Assembly (NCBI GenBank): GCA_038227045.1
Contig: JBBRQD010000012.1
Span: 1-64,000, forward strand
Direction of reading: 5' to 3'
DNA length: 64,000 nucleotides
Source: JANXLS01 sp038227045
GTDB taxonomy: Bacteria > Planctomycetota > SZUA-567 > H5-PLA8
Position 1 is the stretch's first letter; each line of letters opens with the position of its first letter. A model generated the notes under the pieces. It saw only the letters and a program-made list of their open reading frames with translations. It was not told the origin of the DNA and did not search any database. The position numbers and the translations under genes are program-made. Below are positions 1-9,123 of the stretch, piece after piece.

Positions 1-140
1 ATCGTTCTCGCTTGCGGCGGGCGGCGTTGAACTTCGTTGGCCTCGCACGGCGTATCCTCTTGATACGCCTTTGCTCGACCGCCTCGTTCAACTTGCCCGG
101 CGCGGCGCGATAACGACGCTTTAGAAATGCGCGGGTCAAT
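1..140. repeat. Nested-hairpin element, copy 1 (5' end cut by window)
   Basis: These 140 bases match 8981-9120 at every position except base 11 (C here, T there). The core holds a hairpin at 50-70 (GGCGTAT, loop, ATACGCC). The right terminal arm is at 118-140 and its left partner lies outside the window. It sits 31 bases beyond the stop codon of purK, so it may also end that transcript. See the full copy at 8958-9120. Confidence 0.85.
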
Positions 141-171
141 ATTATTTCGGAAGGTATTGGCTTTTCACACC

Positions 172-1266
172 TCAAGTCTGAATCAACTTCAGCAGCGCCG
201 CAAGCCGATGCTCCCGATCCGCCGGGTCTGTACCAATGATGGTGATGTGCCCCAGCTTGCGTCCGGGTTTTGGGGCTTTGTTGTACAGATGCAGATGCGC
301 GCCCGGTATCGCCAGCACGTCCTTCGTCGCGGGCACCGTTCCGATCAGATTCAGCATTGCCGAATGGCCGAGCGCGCGCGTTGAGCCGAGCGGAAAATCA
401 AGTCCCGCGCGCAGATGGTTTTCGAACTGGCTGGTCTCCGCGCCTTCGATCGTCCAATGCCCGGAGTTGTGCACGCGGCAGGCCATTTCGTTGGCCAGCA
501 GTTGCCCGCCTTTTTCGAAGAATTCGATCGTCAGCACGCCTTCGTAGTTGAGCGCGTTCAGCACGCGCGCCGCTTTCGATTCCGCGTCGGACTGCTGCAG
601 CGGCGAAAGATGGGGCGCAGGGGCGCGCGAGACGCGCAGGATTCCGCCGCGATGCACGTTTTCGACGAGCGGGTAAAACGCAGTCTCGCCGCTGCGATTT
701 CGCGCGGCGATCAGCGACACTTCGCGCTCGAACGCGACGAAACCTTCGAGGATCAGATGCGCGCCGCCGAGCGACGCAAACGCCGCTTCGATCTGCCCGC
801 GTTCTTCGATGACGCACTGCCCTTTGCCGTCGTATCCCATACGGCGAGTCTTCAAAATCGCCGGAAGACCCAGTTCGTCCGCCGCCGCTTGCAGTTCGCC
901 TAGCGAATCGACTTTGCGAAACGGCGCGGTCTCGATGCCCAGCTCGTTGAAAAACGTTTTTTCGGCAAGCCGGTCCTGCGACGCTTCGAGCGCTTCAGGC
1001 GGCGGAAACATAAGCGGCACGCTGCCGGCGAGGAGCCGTACGGTTTCGACCGGCACGTTCTCGAATTCATAAGTAACTGCGTCGAGTCCATGAGCGAAGC
1101 GTTTCAGCGCGTCGGAATCGCGATAATCTTCCGCATGTTGTTCGGCGAGATCGTTGGCGGGGCCCTTTGCCGTCGGATCGAAAAAACGGAAGCGTAACCC
1201 CAGCGGATAGCCCTGCAACGCCAGCATCCGGCCAAGCTGCCCCGCTCCGAGAACCCCGATCTTCAT
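172..1266 (-). CDS. purK: N5-carboxyaminoimidazole ribonucleotide synthase
   Basis: ATP-grasp enzyme of de novo purine synthesis that carboxylates AIR with bicarbonate and ATP to give N5-CAIR, the substrate of PurE. The 364 residues are the usual family length. The N-terminus has the nucleotide-fold motif GAGQLGRM, the centre has the ATP-grasp stretch KTRRMGYDGKGQ, and near residue 260 comes NEMACRVHNSGHWT, which is typical of PurK. The partner purE lies upstream on the same strand, 152 bases away, so purE-purK is a probable operon interrupted by a short repeat. The ATG start directly gives the conserved N-terminus. Confidence 0.95.
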   Translation of the reverse strand: MKIGVLGAGQLGRMLALQGYPLGLRFRFFDPTAKGPANDLAEQHAEDYRDSDALKRFAHGLDAVTYEFENVPVETVRLLAGSVPLMFPPPEALEASQDRLAEKTFFNELGIETAPFRKVDSLGELQAAADELGLPAILKTRRMGYDGKGQCVIEERGQIEAAFASLGGAHLILEGFVAFEREVSLIAARNRSGETAFYPLVENVHRGGILRVSRAPAPHLSPLQQSDAESKAARVLNALNYEGVLTIEFFEKGGQLLANEMACRVHNSGHWTIEGAETSQFENHLRAGLDFPLGSTRALGHSAMLNLIGTVPATKDVLAIPGAHLHLYNKAPKPGRKLGHITIIGTDPADREHRLAALLKLIQT

Positions 1267-1318
1267 GCCCGCTCCAAATGAATCCGTCGCGACTTTTGGC
1301 CGCGATCAAAACAGCATT

Positions 1319-1409
1319 TACCATTTTCCATTTCTCATTTTCCATTTTCTTCGGCGAGTTGCGCGCTTCCATGAATGGCAAATGGAAATTGGTAAATGGG
1401 CAATGGAAA
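1319..1409. repeat. ATGGAAAAT-type inverted repeat between purE and purK
   Basis: The left half repeats CATTTTCCATTT-like words and the right half repeats their complements (AAATGGAAAT, AATGGAAAAT), so the RNA could fold. Related words occur at 9161-9192 and 36286-36312. It separates purE from purK in what would otherwise be a tight operon. Confidence 0.6.
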
Positions 1410-1418
1410 ATAAGTCGT

Positions 1419-1907
1419 TTACGTCCTAGGGTCTGGATACGCCAGCACATTCCGCGTCTGTTCCGCTCTGAATTGTTTCAACGCTTCGGCGAATTGCGGA
1501 TGCTTGCCGCCCAGAATCGCTGCCGCCAGCAGCGCCGCGTTGATCGCGCCGGCTTTGCCGATCGCCAGCGTCGCGACCGGAATGCCCGCGGGCATCTGCA
1601 CGATTGACAGCAACGAATCGACGCCTTTCAAAATCTTCGACTCTACGGGCACGCCCAGCACCGGCAGATGCGTTTTTGCCGCCGCCATCCCCGGCAGATG
1701 CGCCGCTCCGCCCGCGCCCGCGATGATGACCTCCAGCCCGCGCCCCGCCGCGCCCCCGGCGTACTCAAAGAGCAGGTCCGGCGTGCGATGCGCGGACACC
1801 ACGCGCGCCTCGTAAGGCACGCCCAATGTATCCAGCGTCGCGGCGGCATGGGACAGCGTCTCCCAATCCGACTTCGAGCCCATGATCAATCCGACGAGCG
1901 GCTGCAT
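1419..1907 (-). CDS. purE: N5-carboxyaminoimidazole ribonucleotide mutase
   Basis: Class I PurE moves the carboxylate of N5-CAIR to C4 to form CAIR in purine synthesis. The 162-residue length fits. The substrate-binding signatures are all present: MGSKSDWETL near residue 9, SAHRTP near residue 39, and GAGGAAHLPGM near residue 64. The hydrophobic C-terminal helical region with GKAGAINAALLA is also typical. It is transcribed toward purK. A third purine gene, purQ, lies separately at 60604. Confidence 0.96.
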   Translation of the reverse strand: MQPLVGLIMGSKSDWETLSHAAATLDTLGVPYEARVVSAHRTPDLLFEYAGGAAGRGLEVIIAGAGGAAHLPGMAAAKTHLPVLGVPVESKILKGVDSLLSIVQMPAGIPVATLAIGKAGAINAALLAAAILGGKHPQFAEALKQFRAEQTRNVLAYPDPRT

Positions 1908-2123
1908 GTAGTCCTCGCTAAAAAATCCATTTGAATCGAACCCCTATCGTAAAGTACAGCGGCGAAGTTCCAAGTTCAAAGTTGAGAACGTCGATCCCGT
2001 TCTTGATTCCCTATCAAAAATTTTCCAAACCATCCGCTCCTTCTCGCTCACTCCGCTGTATATTTAAACTGCATTTGTGTTGAACGCGGTTACCCTTTCA
2101 ATCGTCAGAAGTGTCAAATCAAC

Positions 2124-5100
2124 ATGCGCACACCAGCGGCCACACCACATCTTCAGCGAATCACTGCCATCGTTGGCGGTGTTGTCGTTGCGCTCATTCT
2201 TGCACATCGCGCAGCCGCTGCAGAGCCGTCCCGCGAAGGCATCGAGTTCTTTGAAAAGCACATCCGCCCCGTTCTTGTGGACAAATGTTACAACTGCCAC
2301 AGCGCCAATTCCAAAAAAATCAAAGGCGCGCTGCTGCTCGATTCGCGCGCGGCCACCCTTAAAGGGGGCGAGACCGGGCCGGCCGTGGTGCCCGGCGATC
2401 TTGAAAAAAGCCTGATCATCAAGGCTGTTCGCTATAAAGAAGAAAAATTGCAGATGCCGCCCGACGAACAGTTGAGCGAATCGCAGGTCGCCGACATCGA
2501 AGCCTGGATCCGCATGGGCGCGCCCGATCCACGCTCGGAAATCACGTCCCTCACGCCCGATCCGGTCAAGGCCAGGCAATTCTGGTCCTTCAAAAAGCCC
2601 GTGCTTCCGCCGTCCCCGGCGCTCAAGAACGACGACAAGAATCTCACGCCGATCGACCGTTTCGTTCGCGCGAAGCTCGAATCCAAAGGCATTCAGCCCT
2701 CGCCACCGGCCGACAAGCACGCGCTGATTCGCCGCGCCACATTCGACCTCACCGGCCTGCCGCCCACGCCCGAAGAGATCGACGCGTTTGCGTCCGACAG
2801 TTCGCCGGATGCGTTCGCCAAAGTCATCGACCGCCTGCTGGCTTCCCCAAGCTATGGCGAACGCTGGGGACGCTATTGGCTCGATGTTGCGCGCTACGCC
2901 GACACCAAGGGCTATGTCTTCGAAGAAGAACGGCGCTATCCGTATTCCTATGTTTATCGCGATTGGATCGTGAACGCGCTGAACACCGATCTTCCGTACG
3001 ATCAATTCCTGATCAAACAGGTCGCCGCCGACAAACTTCCGCCGTCGCCCGACAATTCCGATTTGGCCGCGATGGGTTTCCTGCTGCTGGGCCGACGCTT
3101 TCTGAACGTTCAGCCCGACGTCATCGACGACCGGCTCGACGTGCTGATCCGCGGCACTCAGGGCCTCACGATTGGCTGTGCGCGCTGCCACGATCACAAA
3201 TTCGACGCCATCACCCAGAAGGATTATTACGGTTTGTATTCGGTCTTCGCGTCCTCACTCGAACCGAAAGAATTGCCGGTCGTGGGCAAGCCGGACTCTT
3301 CGCCGACCGCCATACAATACGACAAGGAATTGAAGGTGAAGGAGGCCGAACTGGACACGCTGAACCGCAAACTGCTCGATGAAAAACTCGTCGAATTGCG
3401 CAGCGCCAAATCCATCGCGGATTATCTGGTGGCCGTTCAGGAGATCGGCGACACGCCTGGCGACAAACTCGGGAAGCGCGACCTCAATCTTTTTGTTTAC
3501 AACCGCTGGAAACCGTACATTCGGTCGCACGCCAAGCCCGGCGATGCGATCTGGGCGCCGTGGGCCGCGTTGGCTGCGCTGAAAGACGGCGAATTCGCCG
3601 CCAAAGCACCCGATCTCTGCAAGACGTTTGCAGTCAACGCGGATAATAAACTCAATCCGCTTGTCGCGAAAATATTCGACGGCAAAGCTCCCGCGAACCG
3701 GCGCGAAGTCGCCGACAAGTATGGCGCGCTCATCGTGTCTCATGAAAAGCCCGACGAAAAGAAAGATCCCGCGGCCGAAGCCCTGCGTCTCGTTGTCGCC
3801 GACGGCAACGCGCCCGCGAATGTCGCGCTCGCCGATGTAAGCCATATCCTGAACCGCGCCGATATGAACAAGGAACGGGACGTCCGCAAAAAGATCGACG
3901 CGCTCGCCGTCACGCATCCCGGCGCGCCGCCGCGCGCGATGGTCTTTAACGATCTGCCGATTCCGGTCACGCAACACGTCTTCCTGCGCGGCGATGCCGG
4001 CCGCCCGGGCGATGTGGTTCCGCGCAAGTTCATCGATTTGATCTCCGGCCCCACTCCAAAGCTCTTTAAGGAAGGCAGCGGGCGTCTCGAGCTTGCTCAA
4101 GCCATCGCCAATCCTGAGAATCCGCTTACGGCGCGCGTCATGGTCAATCGCGTCTGGCTGCACCATTTCGGCGCCGCGATCGTGCGCACGCCCAGCGATT
4201 TCGGCGTGCGCAGCGATGCGCCCGTCAACCCTGAATTGCTCGATTATCTCGCCGTGAAATTCATGGAGAACGGCTGGTCGCTGAAGAAACTCCATCGTGA
4301 AGTCATGCTCTCGCAAACCTACCGGCAAAGCAGCGACGACAACGCCGACGCGCACAAAATCGATTCCGAAAACATGCTTCTCTGGCGCTACAACCGCCAG
4401 CGCCTCGACTTCGAAGCCATGCGCGACGCGCTGCTGGCGACATCCGGCCAGCTCGATCTTGCCATGGGCGGGCGCGCTGTGGATTTGACCGCACAGCCGT
4501 TCCCCAAGCGCCGCTCCATTTACGGCTTCATCGACCGCCAGAATCTCCCCGGCATGTTCCGCGCCTTCGACTTCGCCAGCCCCGACACGCACAGCCCGAT
4601 GCGCTACAATACGACCGTTCCGCAACAGGCGCTCTACATGATGAACAGCCCGTTCGTCATCGATCAAGCCAAACAGCTCGCCGCGCGCCCGGAGATCGCC
4701 TCCGAACACGATGCCAGCGCGAAGATTCAAAAACTCTACCGCGCCGTCTTCGGCCGCGCGGCCACGCCCGGCGAAATAGCGCTCGGCGCAAAATACGTTG
4801 AACTCGCGCAGACCGAGACGATCGATCCCGCGGCCAAGGCGCCGGTCATCTGGCAATACGGTTACGGATTTTTCGACGAGGCCGCGAAGCGCGTGACCGA
4901 GTTCACGGCGTTCAAACATTTCACAGGCTCCGTCTGGCAGACCAGCGCGAAGCTGCCCGACACCAAGCTTGCCTTTGCCAGCCTGTCGGCCAACGGCGGA
5001 CATCCCGGAAACAATCCGCACGGCGCGGTCATCCGCCGCTGGATTGCTCCACGCGACGGCACTTTTACCGTGACCGGAAAACTCGCTCATCCCGGCAAGG

Positions 5101-5456
5101 TTGGCGACGGCGTGCGCGGGCGCGTCGTATCGAGCGTCGAAGGCGAAATGGGTGTCTGGACGGTCCTCGGCGCGTCGGCTGACACGAAAGTGGACAAGAT
5201 CAAATTGAAGAAGGGCGAGGCACTGGACTTCGCGGTCGATTGCCGGGAAAACGACAATACAGACAGCTTCACCTGGACCGTCACCGTGCGCATAGTCGAC
5301 TACGGCGCGTCCTTCTCCGACGATCACGGCGCCATCGAATGGGTCTCCACCGGCGGTTTCACCGGCCCTCCCGGAAAGCCGGCCACGCCGCTCGCGCCGT
5401 GGGAGAAGTATGCGCAGGTGCTGCTGCTTTCAAATGAGTTTGTGTTTGTGGATTGA
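2124..5456 (+). CDS. Secreted planctomycete-cytochrome protein (PSCyt1-DUF1549-DUF1553)
   Basis: An exported 1110-residue protein. Residues 1-33 form a signal peptide (hydrophobic stretch ending in AAAAEP). A PSCyt1 haem-c-type region follows with CYNCH near residue 55. Then comes a DUF1549 region with LLASPSYGERWGRYWLD and a second motif, CARCHDH, near residue 355. A DUF1553 region follows with NPLTARVMVNRVWLHHFG and QLAARPEIAS. About 175 extra residues form a beta-rich C-terminal tail. These families are known mostly from Planctomycetes and Verrucomicrobia and are thought to take part in extracellular carbohydrate oxidation, without a proven reaction. The DUF1501 partner that usually follows is absent here. 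Confidence 0.9.
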   Translation: MRTPAATPHLQRITAIVGGVVVALILAHRAAAAEPSREGIEFFEKHIRPVLVDKCYNCHSANSKKIKGALLLDSRAATLKGGETGPAVVPGDLEKSLIIKAVRYKEEKLQMPPDEQLSESQVADIEAWIRMGAPDPRSEITSLTPDPVKARQFWSFKKPVLPPSPALKNDDKNLTPIDRFVRAKLESKGIQPSPPADKHALIRRATFDLTGLPPTPEEIDAFASDSSPDAFAKVIDRLLASPSYGERWGRYWLDVARYADTKGYVFEEERRYPYSYVYRDWIVNALNTDLPYDQFLIKQVAADKLPPSPDNSDLAAMGFLLLGRRFLNVQPDVIDDRLDVLIRGTQGLTIGCARCHDHKFDAITQKDYYGLYSVFASSLEPKELPVVGKPDSSPTAIQYDKELKVKEAELDTLNRKLLDEKLVELRSAKSIADYLVAVQEIGDTPGDKLGKRDLNLFVYNRWKPYIRSHAKPGDAIWAPWAALAALKDGEFAAKAPDLCKTFAVNADNKLNPLVAKIFDGKAPANRREVADKYGALIVSHEKPDEKKDPAAEALRLVVADGNAPANVALADVSHILNRADMNKERDVRKKIDALAVTHPGAPPRAMVFNDLPIPVTQHVFLRGDAGRPGDVVPRKFIDLISGPTPKLFKEGSGRLELAQAIANPENPLTARVMVNRVWLHHFGAAIVRTPSDFGVRSDAPVNPELLDYLAVKFMENGWSLKKLHREVMLSQTYRQSSDDNADAHKIDSENMLLWRYNRQRLDFEAMRDALLATSGQLDLAMGGRAVDLTAQPFPKRRSIYGFIDRQNLPGMFRAFDFASPDTHSPMRYNTTVPQQALYMMNSPFVIDQAKQLAARPEIASEHDASAKIQKLYRAVFGRAATPGEIALGAKYVELAQTETIDPAAKAPVIWQYGYGFFDEAAKRVTEFTAFKHFTGSVWQTSAKLPDTKLAFASLSANGGHPGNNPHGAVIRRWIAPRDGTFTVTGKLAHPGKVGDGVRGRVVSSVEGEMGVWTVLGASADTKVDKIKLKKGEALDFAVDCRENDNTDSFTWTVTVRIVDYGASFSDDHGAIEWVSTGGFTGPPGKPATPLAPWEKYAQVLLLSNEFVFVD

Positions 5457-5476
5457 GTTTGCATTCGAGCGCCTGC

Positions 5477-5501
5477 TTAATCGCGGATGGACGCGGAATT
5501 T
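5477..5501. repeat. CGCGGAT-type dispersed repeat
   Basis: TAATCGCGGATGGACGCGGA lies between two convergent genes. The same word family recurs at 9124, 16701, 18109, 29335 and 43066 in the window, always between genes. Confidence 0.7.
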
Positions 5502-5514
5502 CATCAATGAGACT

Positions 5515-7227
5515 TTAAAATGTAAGAGCCCAAATCGCCTTTGCGACTCGTGCAAGTTCAGTCTGACGCGCCGTAATCGCTTCAGCAGTCCATTCTGTAA
5601 ATCGGGCAATGTTCTTCGACGTTTGGTATTGCGACTGTGGGTAAACCTGCAGCTTCACTGCAAATGCCTGATTGCCTGCAGCTTGACAATTAAATTTGCG
5701 CTCCAACAGTGAATAGTTGCCAATGCGTTCAAAGCAGCGCTCGTGCTCTTCAGTTGAAAAGTGTTCCCATCCGCTTTCACCAGGGTTTTCTGGAAGGATA
5801 TGCTCGATGGTCGCATTCATCGCCTCATCGTTGAGGTCCGCGCCGCCAAATTGTTTTTCAATTTTGGCCATGATGTACCGAAGTCGCTTTCCAGAGGTAC
5901 TTCGGCTCTTCATGCGCAGAGCGGTGAATGCGGCCTCGAACTCGTCGTCTGGAACATAGATGTTACGCAGCGATTGCCGCACGGAGGCAAGAGAGACGCC
6001 TTTCCCCTGGTGGATTTCCAACGCCGCGCGATTGTAAATTTCTTCAAGCACATGAGTGCTGCGCTGACTCACCCCATTAAACCGGAACGAAACAATCGCG
6101 CAGTAACGCAGGACTTCCACCATGTCCGCCGGAGTGGTAAAATAATTCTTGGCCGCCAGCACCAGGGGCAGATATTGAGACACACTAAATAAATTCAAGA
6201 CCCGTACGTGCTCCCGCGCGCCGGGATAATCCAGCCAGAAGTCGCTGCCGTGATCCCCGAGCGCCTCATACCACGCGGCGTCGCCTTCCAGGCGATCAAG
6301 CAGTGCAAACACATGTTCAAGTGAGGTGACATCACGTTTGATGGTTTTAAAAAGCTGCTTTTGACGGACGTAGGTCCGGCTGGCGTTCAAGTGGTGTCGC
6401 AGGAATTCCGGAAAACTCGCGACTCCTACTCGCGTCGTAATGCGTGCCCATTGGCGCAGGACCGGTTCCATCTGCGATTTGCTTAGACGATCGGCTAACG
6501 CGAGCAGATAGTTCTTTAAGAGATCTGTTTCGGTCAGTTCCAGTCCACGCGCGTTCAGAGTCTCAAATACAGTGTATGCGCTCAACTGATCCTGAACGCG
6601 CACGCTGATGAAGACGAGGCGCTCTGTGACGTTTTCGCTGACAAACGCCGCGACTTCCTCGCCTTTCTTTCGCCCTCCAAACTTTTCGCACACCTTCTTC
6701 TGATAGAATTGAAAACACGACCAAAGGAGGCGCTCTGAATCGCGCAACCCGCACACTCCACCCTGAGGGGGTTTCCTCTGAGCGAGATTCAACTGGAAGA
6801 AGTCGTCGTCGTGGGCGTTGAGTTTGAGCTTGGGCGTCATGCGCAGGCTGGCAGGGTCTTTGGCGCCGAGATAGCTGGCTTCCAGCAACGCCGCCCGCTC
6901 TTTGTTGGCCGTCGTATCGACGCCTTCGTTCGCCAAAGTATACAAGTAATCCACGCAGGCCAGAATGAGGATAGTCAGCGTTGCCATGCGCTGCTGTCCA
7001 TCGATGATTTTGAATTGCTTGCGTTCGCCGCTTTCCAAAACCACCGTGCCCATGTAGTGATCTTCATGGGTTGTGTCAATATTAATGAGATCGTCCCACA
7101 GGTCTTCCCAATGCTCCTGTTTCCAGGAATAATCGCGTTGATACGGCGGAACTGTGTAGGACTTCCCGTTGCTGAGTAGTTCCTTCAGGTCTTCGGTATC
7201 GGTGTTAAGCAGCGCCCTGCGAGCCAT
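5515..7227 (-). CDS. GmrSD-like DUF262/DUF1524 protein (probable type IV restriction)
   Basis: A 570-residue fusion of DUF262 (GmrS/ParB-like) and DUF1524 (GmrD, His-Me nuclease). Near the N-terminus it has YTVPPYQRDYSW, and then IDGQQRMATL, the DGQQR signature of the DUF262 nucleotidase. The C-terminal part has ATIEHILPENPG, the DUF1524 nuclease histidine motif, followed by the usual LLERKFNCQAAG. Known relatives cut modified phage DNA using nucleotide hydrolysis. I chose the ATG at 7227 because GGAG lies 9 bases before it; the longer reading to 7269 adds a poor N-terminus. A remnant of hsdS lies directly upstream on the same strand, so this looks like the surviving part of a defence locus. 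Confidence 0.85.
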   Translation of the reverse strand: MARRALLNTDTEDLKELLSNGKSYTVPPYQRDYSWKQEHWEDLWDDLINIDTTHEDHYMGTVVLESGERKQFKIIDGQQRMATLTILILACVDYLYTLANEGVDTTANKERAALLEASYLGAKDPASLRMTPKLKLNAHDDDFFQLNLAQRKPPQGGVCGLRDSERLLWSCFQFYQKKVCEKFGGRKKGEEVAAFVSENVTERLVFISVRVQDQLSAYTVFETLNARGLELTETDLLKNYLLALADRLSKSQMEPVLRQWARITTRVGVASFPEFLRHHLNASRTYVRQKQLFKTIKRDVTSLEHVFALLDRLEGDAAWYEALGDHGSDFWLDYPGAREHVRVLNLFSVSQYLPLVLAAKNYFTTPADMVEVLRYCAIVSFRFNGVSQRSTHVLEEIYNRAALEIHQGKGVSLASVRQSLRNIYVPDDEFEAAFTALRMKSRSTSGKRLRYIMAKIEKQFGGADLNDEAMNATIEHILPENPGESGWEHFSTEEHERCFERIGNYSLLERKFNCQAAGNQAFAVKLQVYPQSQYQTSKNIARFTEWTAEAITARQTELARVAKAIWALTF

Positions 7228-7268
7228 AATAAACATCTCCGAATCACCAGCGTACGCGCTTTTGCCCA

Positions 7269-7364
7269 TTATTCCAGCGTTCCAACGCTCAATTCCCCGC
7301 TCAGCAACTTCGGCAGCAGCGCGGCTAGCGTGCGAGATTCCTGTGCATTGGCATTAAAATTCAG
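7269..7364 (-). pseudogene. C-terminal remnant of type I restriction specificity subunit (hsdS)
   Basis: Reading the minus strand to the TAA at 7271-7269 gives a peptide containing AQESRTLAALLPKLLSGELS, then VGTLE and stop. This is the conserved C-terminal helix of HsdS subunits, normally of the form SRTLAALRDTLLPKLLSGEL, with about four residues missing. No start codon, target-recognition domain or hsdM/hsdR is present. It lies 42 bases upstream of the GmrSD-like gene. Confidence 0.6.
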
Positions 7365-7739
7365 TGACAGCCAAAAATGAGCAGCATACCGCACACTCGG
7401 AGAGAATGAAAATATGCGTGTTGCGGCGTATGTTACTGCACCCGCGTGTCAGTGTCGAGGCCGAGTACTTAATGGCGCTTGTTGTAAACCCGTGTGACAT
7501 CCCGGTCCCGAGATATCTGCCGAACCTGAGATTGTCGCCTTCGCTGATTGAAGAGCACCCTAAGCAGTTTGTTGCATCCTCCCTGCCGCGGCATGCTAGA
7601 TGGGAGGTTGACATGAAAACGATGTTAAGCCATCGACCCAGTCATTTTGCATGCCAGCAACACCTTGCCTTTCAAAAAAAACCCGCTATCCTTTTGCCAT
7701 TCGTTTTAAGCGAAGTCTTCCGACCGACCGAGGCGAGCG
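7365..7739. other. Noncoding gap between hsdS remnant and lipoprotein gene
   Basis: No gene with a recognisable product is seen on either strand. Just before the next gene there is a weak promoter-like pair, TTGCCT at 7665-7670 and TATCCT at 7687-7692, with a 16-base spacer. The GmrSD-like gene and its upstream remnant read away from this gap to the left. Confidence 0.5.
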
Positions 7740-8939
7740 ATGAAAGTCATTCAATCGATCACGCGCGTTGCCGCCGCTGTTATGGCGTGCGGCGTTGTGC
7801 TGACGCTGTCCGGCTGCCTTCACGCCGATGCCGATGGCGCTCACGTCGTCAAAAAGGATGTTGAGGACTATTACACCCACCAGAATCGCAATCTCGAGCA
7901 GCTCAACGAGGACGTCCGGACTTACGTGCGGCTTCAGGAACGGTTGACGAAAGAATTAATTTCCGACGTTCACGACTACTATGCCTATCATAACGCGCAG
8001 CTCGATACGCTCCGCGCGGACGTGAAGGCGTATGAAGTGTTGCAGTTGCGCCTGGCCGTCGCGCTCAAGCAGGACGTTCACAATTACATGGACTATCAGC
8101 GCACGCTTCCCGATGAGGTGCGGAAGGACGTGGCGATTTATTGGGCGAACGAGAGCATCAAGCGTCCAGGCGCCGCTGTGGAAGAGATCAAGGACTATTG
8201 GTCGTATCAGGAAAAGCAGCTCGACGATTTGAACAAAGATGCGCAGCGCTTTATCAACGATCAGATCGAGCGGTCGAAAAAAGTCCATGGGCTGTTCTAC
8301 GATTATCTCGACCACCAGAACCGCAACCTCGCTTTGACCAACGAAAACGCCAAGCGGTATGTCGAGAACGAAAAGGAACGCGCGAAGACGTCGAAAGACG
8401 ACATTCACGCCTATTTCGAAAACCAGTTCGCGCTGCCCTCCATGCTGAGGGACGATGTGGAACGCTGGTGGCGCGATCAGGTCGAGCGTTCAGCGAAAAC
8501 ACGCGCAAACATTCACGGCTACTACGATCATCAATACGCGATGCTCGAGTATCTCAACGAAGACGCACGACGCTACCTGAACAACGAAACAAAAATGCGC
8601 CCCGCGCGCACGAAGCAGAATCTCGAGGATTATTTTAAATACCAGGAGTCCCAGATCGATACGGCGCGTGACGACGCCAAACGCTATATCGAAAACGAGA
8701 GCAAGCGGCGCATTTTCAAGACAAAGGAAAACATCCACAACTACATCGATTCAAATCGCGGCATGGTCGCGACGCTCAACGAACGCGTGCGCGTCTGGCT
8801 GAACAACGAAACGCGAGTCCGTCCGGCGAGAGCCGTTGCCGAACTGCACGACTATTTCGAGTATCAGGACAAGCAAATCAAGCAGACCCACCTGAACGCA
8901 GAAGAAATTCCCAACGGAACGCCGCAGAGCCGGCAGTAA
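7740..8939 (+). CDS. Lipoprotein made of tandem 18/36-residue helical repeats
   Basis: No known family recognised. The 399 residues start with a lipoprotein signal (LTLSGC, lipid cysteine near residue 29). From residue 39 to about 385 the protein is a tandem array with a period of 36-37 residues, ten copies. Each copy splits into two 18-residue halves that start with D/N/E-[VIL]-x-x-Y or D-[VA]-x-x-[YW] and carry L at about positions 13 and 16. Examples are DVEDYYTHQNRNLEQLNE and DVRTYVRLQERLTKELIS. Eighteen residues equal five turns of alpha helix, so one face of a helix or helical hairpin would be regular. The protein is highly charged, has no cysteine after the lipobox, and is probably a periplasmic rod or spacer anchored in a membrane. 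Confidence 0.8.
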   Translation: MKVIQSITRVAAAVMACGVVLTLSGCLHADADGAHVVKKDVEDYYTHQNRNLEQLNEDVRTYVRLQERLTKELISDVHDYYAYHNAQLDTLRADVKAYEVLQLRLAVALKQDVHNYMDYQRTLPDEVRKDVAIYWANESIKRPGAAVEEIKDYWSYQEKQLDDLNKDAQRFINDQIERSKKVHGLFYDYLDHQNRNLALTNENAKRYVENEKERAKTSKDDIHAYFENQFALPSMLRDDVERWWRDQVERSAKTRANIHGYYDHQYAMLEYLNEDARRYLNNETKMRPARTKQNLEDYFKYQESQIDTARDDAKRYIENESKRRIFKTKENIHNYIDSNRGMVATLNERVRVWLNNETRVRPARAVAELHDYFEYQDKQIKQTHLNAEEIPNGTPQSRQ

Positions 8940-8957
8940 CGTGAATTCCAGCGCCTT

Positions 8958-9120
8958 ATTGACCCGCGCATTTCTAAAGCATCGTTCTCGTTTGCGGCGG
9001 GCGGCGTTGAACTTCGTTGGCCTCGCACGGCGTATCCTCTTGATACGCCTTTGCTCGACCGCCTCGTTCAACTTGCCCGGCGCGGCGCGATAACGACGCT
9101 TTAGAAATGCGCGGGTCAAT
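8958..9120. repeat. Nested-hairpin element, copy 2 (complete, 163 bp)
   Basis: The two ends are a perfect 23-bp inverted repeat: 8958-8980 pairs with 9098-9120 (GACCCGCGCATTTCTAAAGC and its complement). Between them lie imperfect inner arms sharing GTTGAAC, and at the centre a hairpin GGCGTAT/ATACGCC with loop CCTCTTG. No reading frame is carried. It lies 18 bases after the stop of the repeat lipoprotein. Bases 8981-9120 match copy 1 with one difference, which suggests recent movement or gene conversion. Confidence 0.9.
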
Positions 9121-9123
9121 AAT

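Noticed and set aside
2064..3197. Open frame on the minus strand, 377 codons
   Set aside because: Antisense to the same cytochrome gene; no motif, no ribosome site.
3255..5327. Long open frame on the minus strand, 690 codons
   Set aside because: It lies antisense within the DUF1553 protein gene. Its translation has no motif and only mirrors GC-rich codon use of the real gene.
7364..7864. Open frame on the plus strand, 166 codons, before the repeat lipoprotein
   Set aside because: No ribosome site or motif, and its end runs into the lipoprotein gene in another frame.
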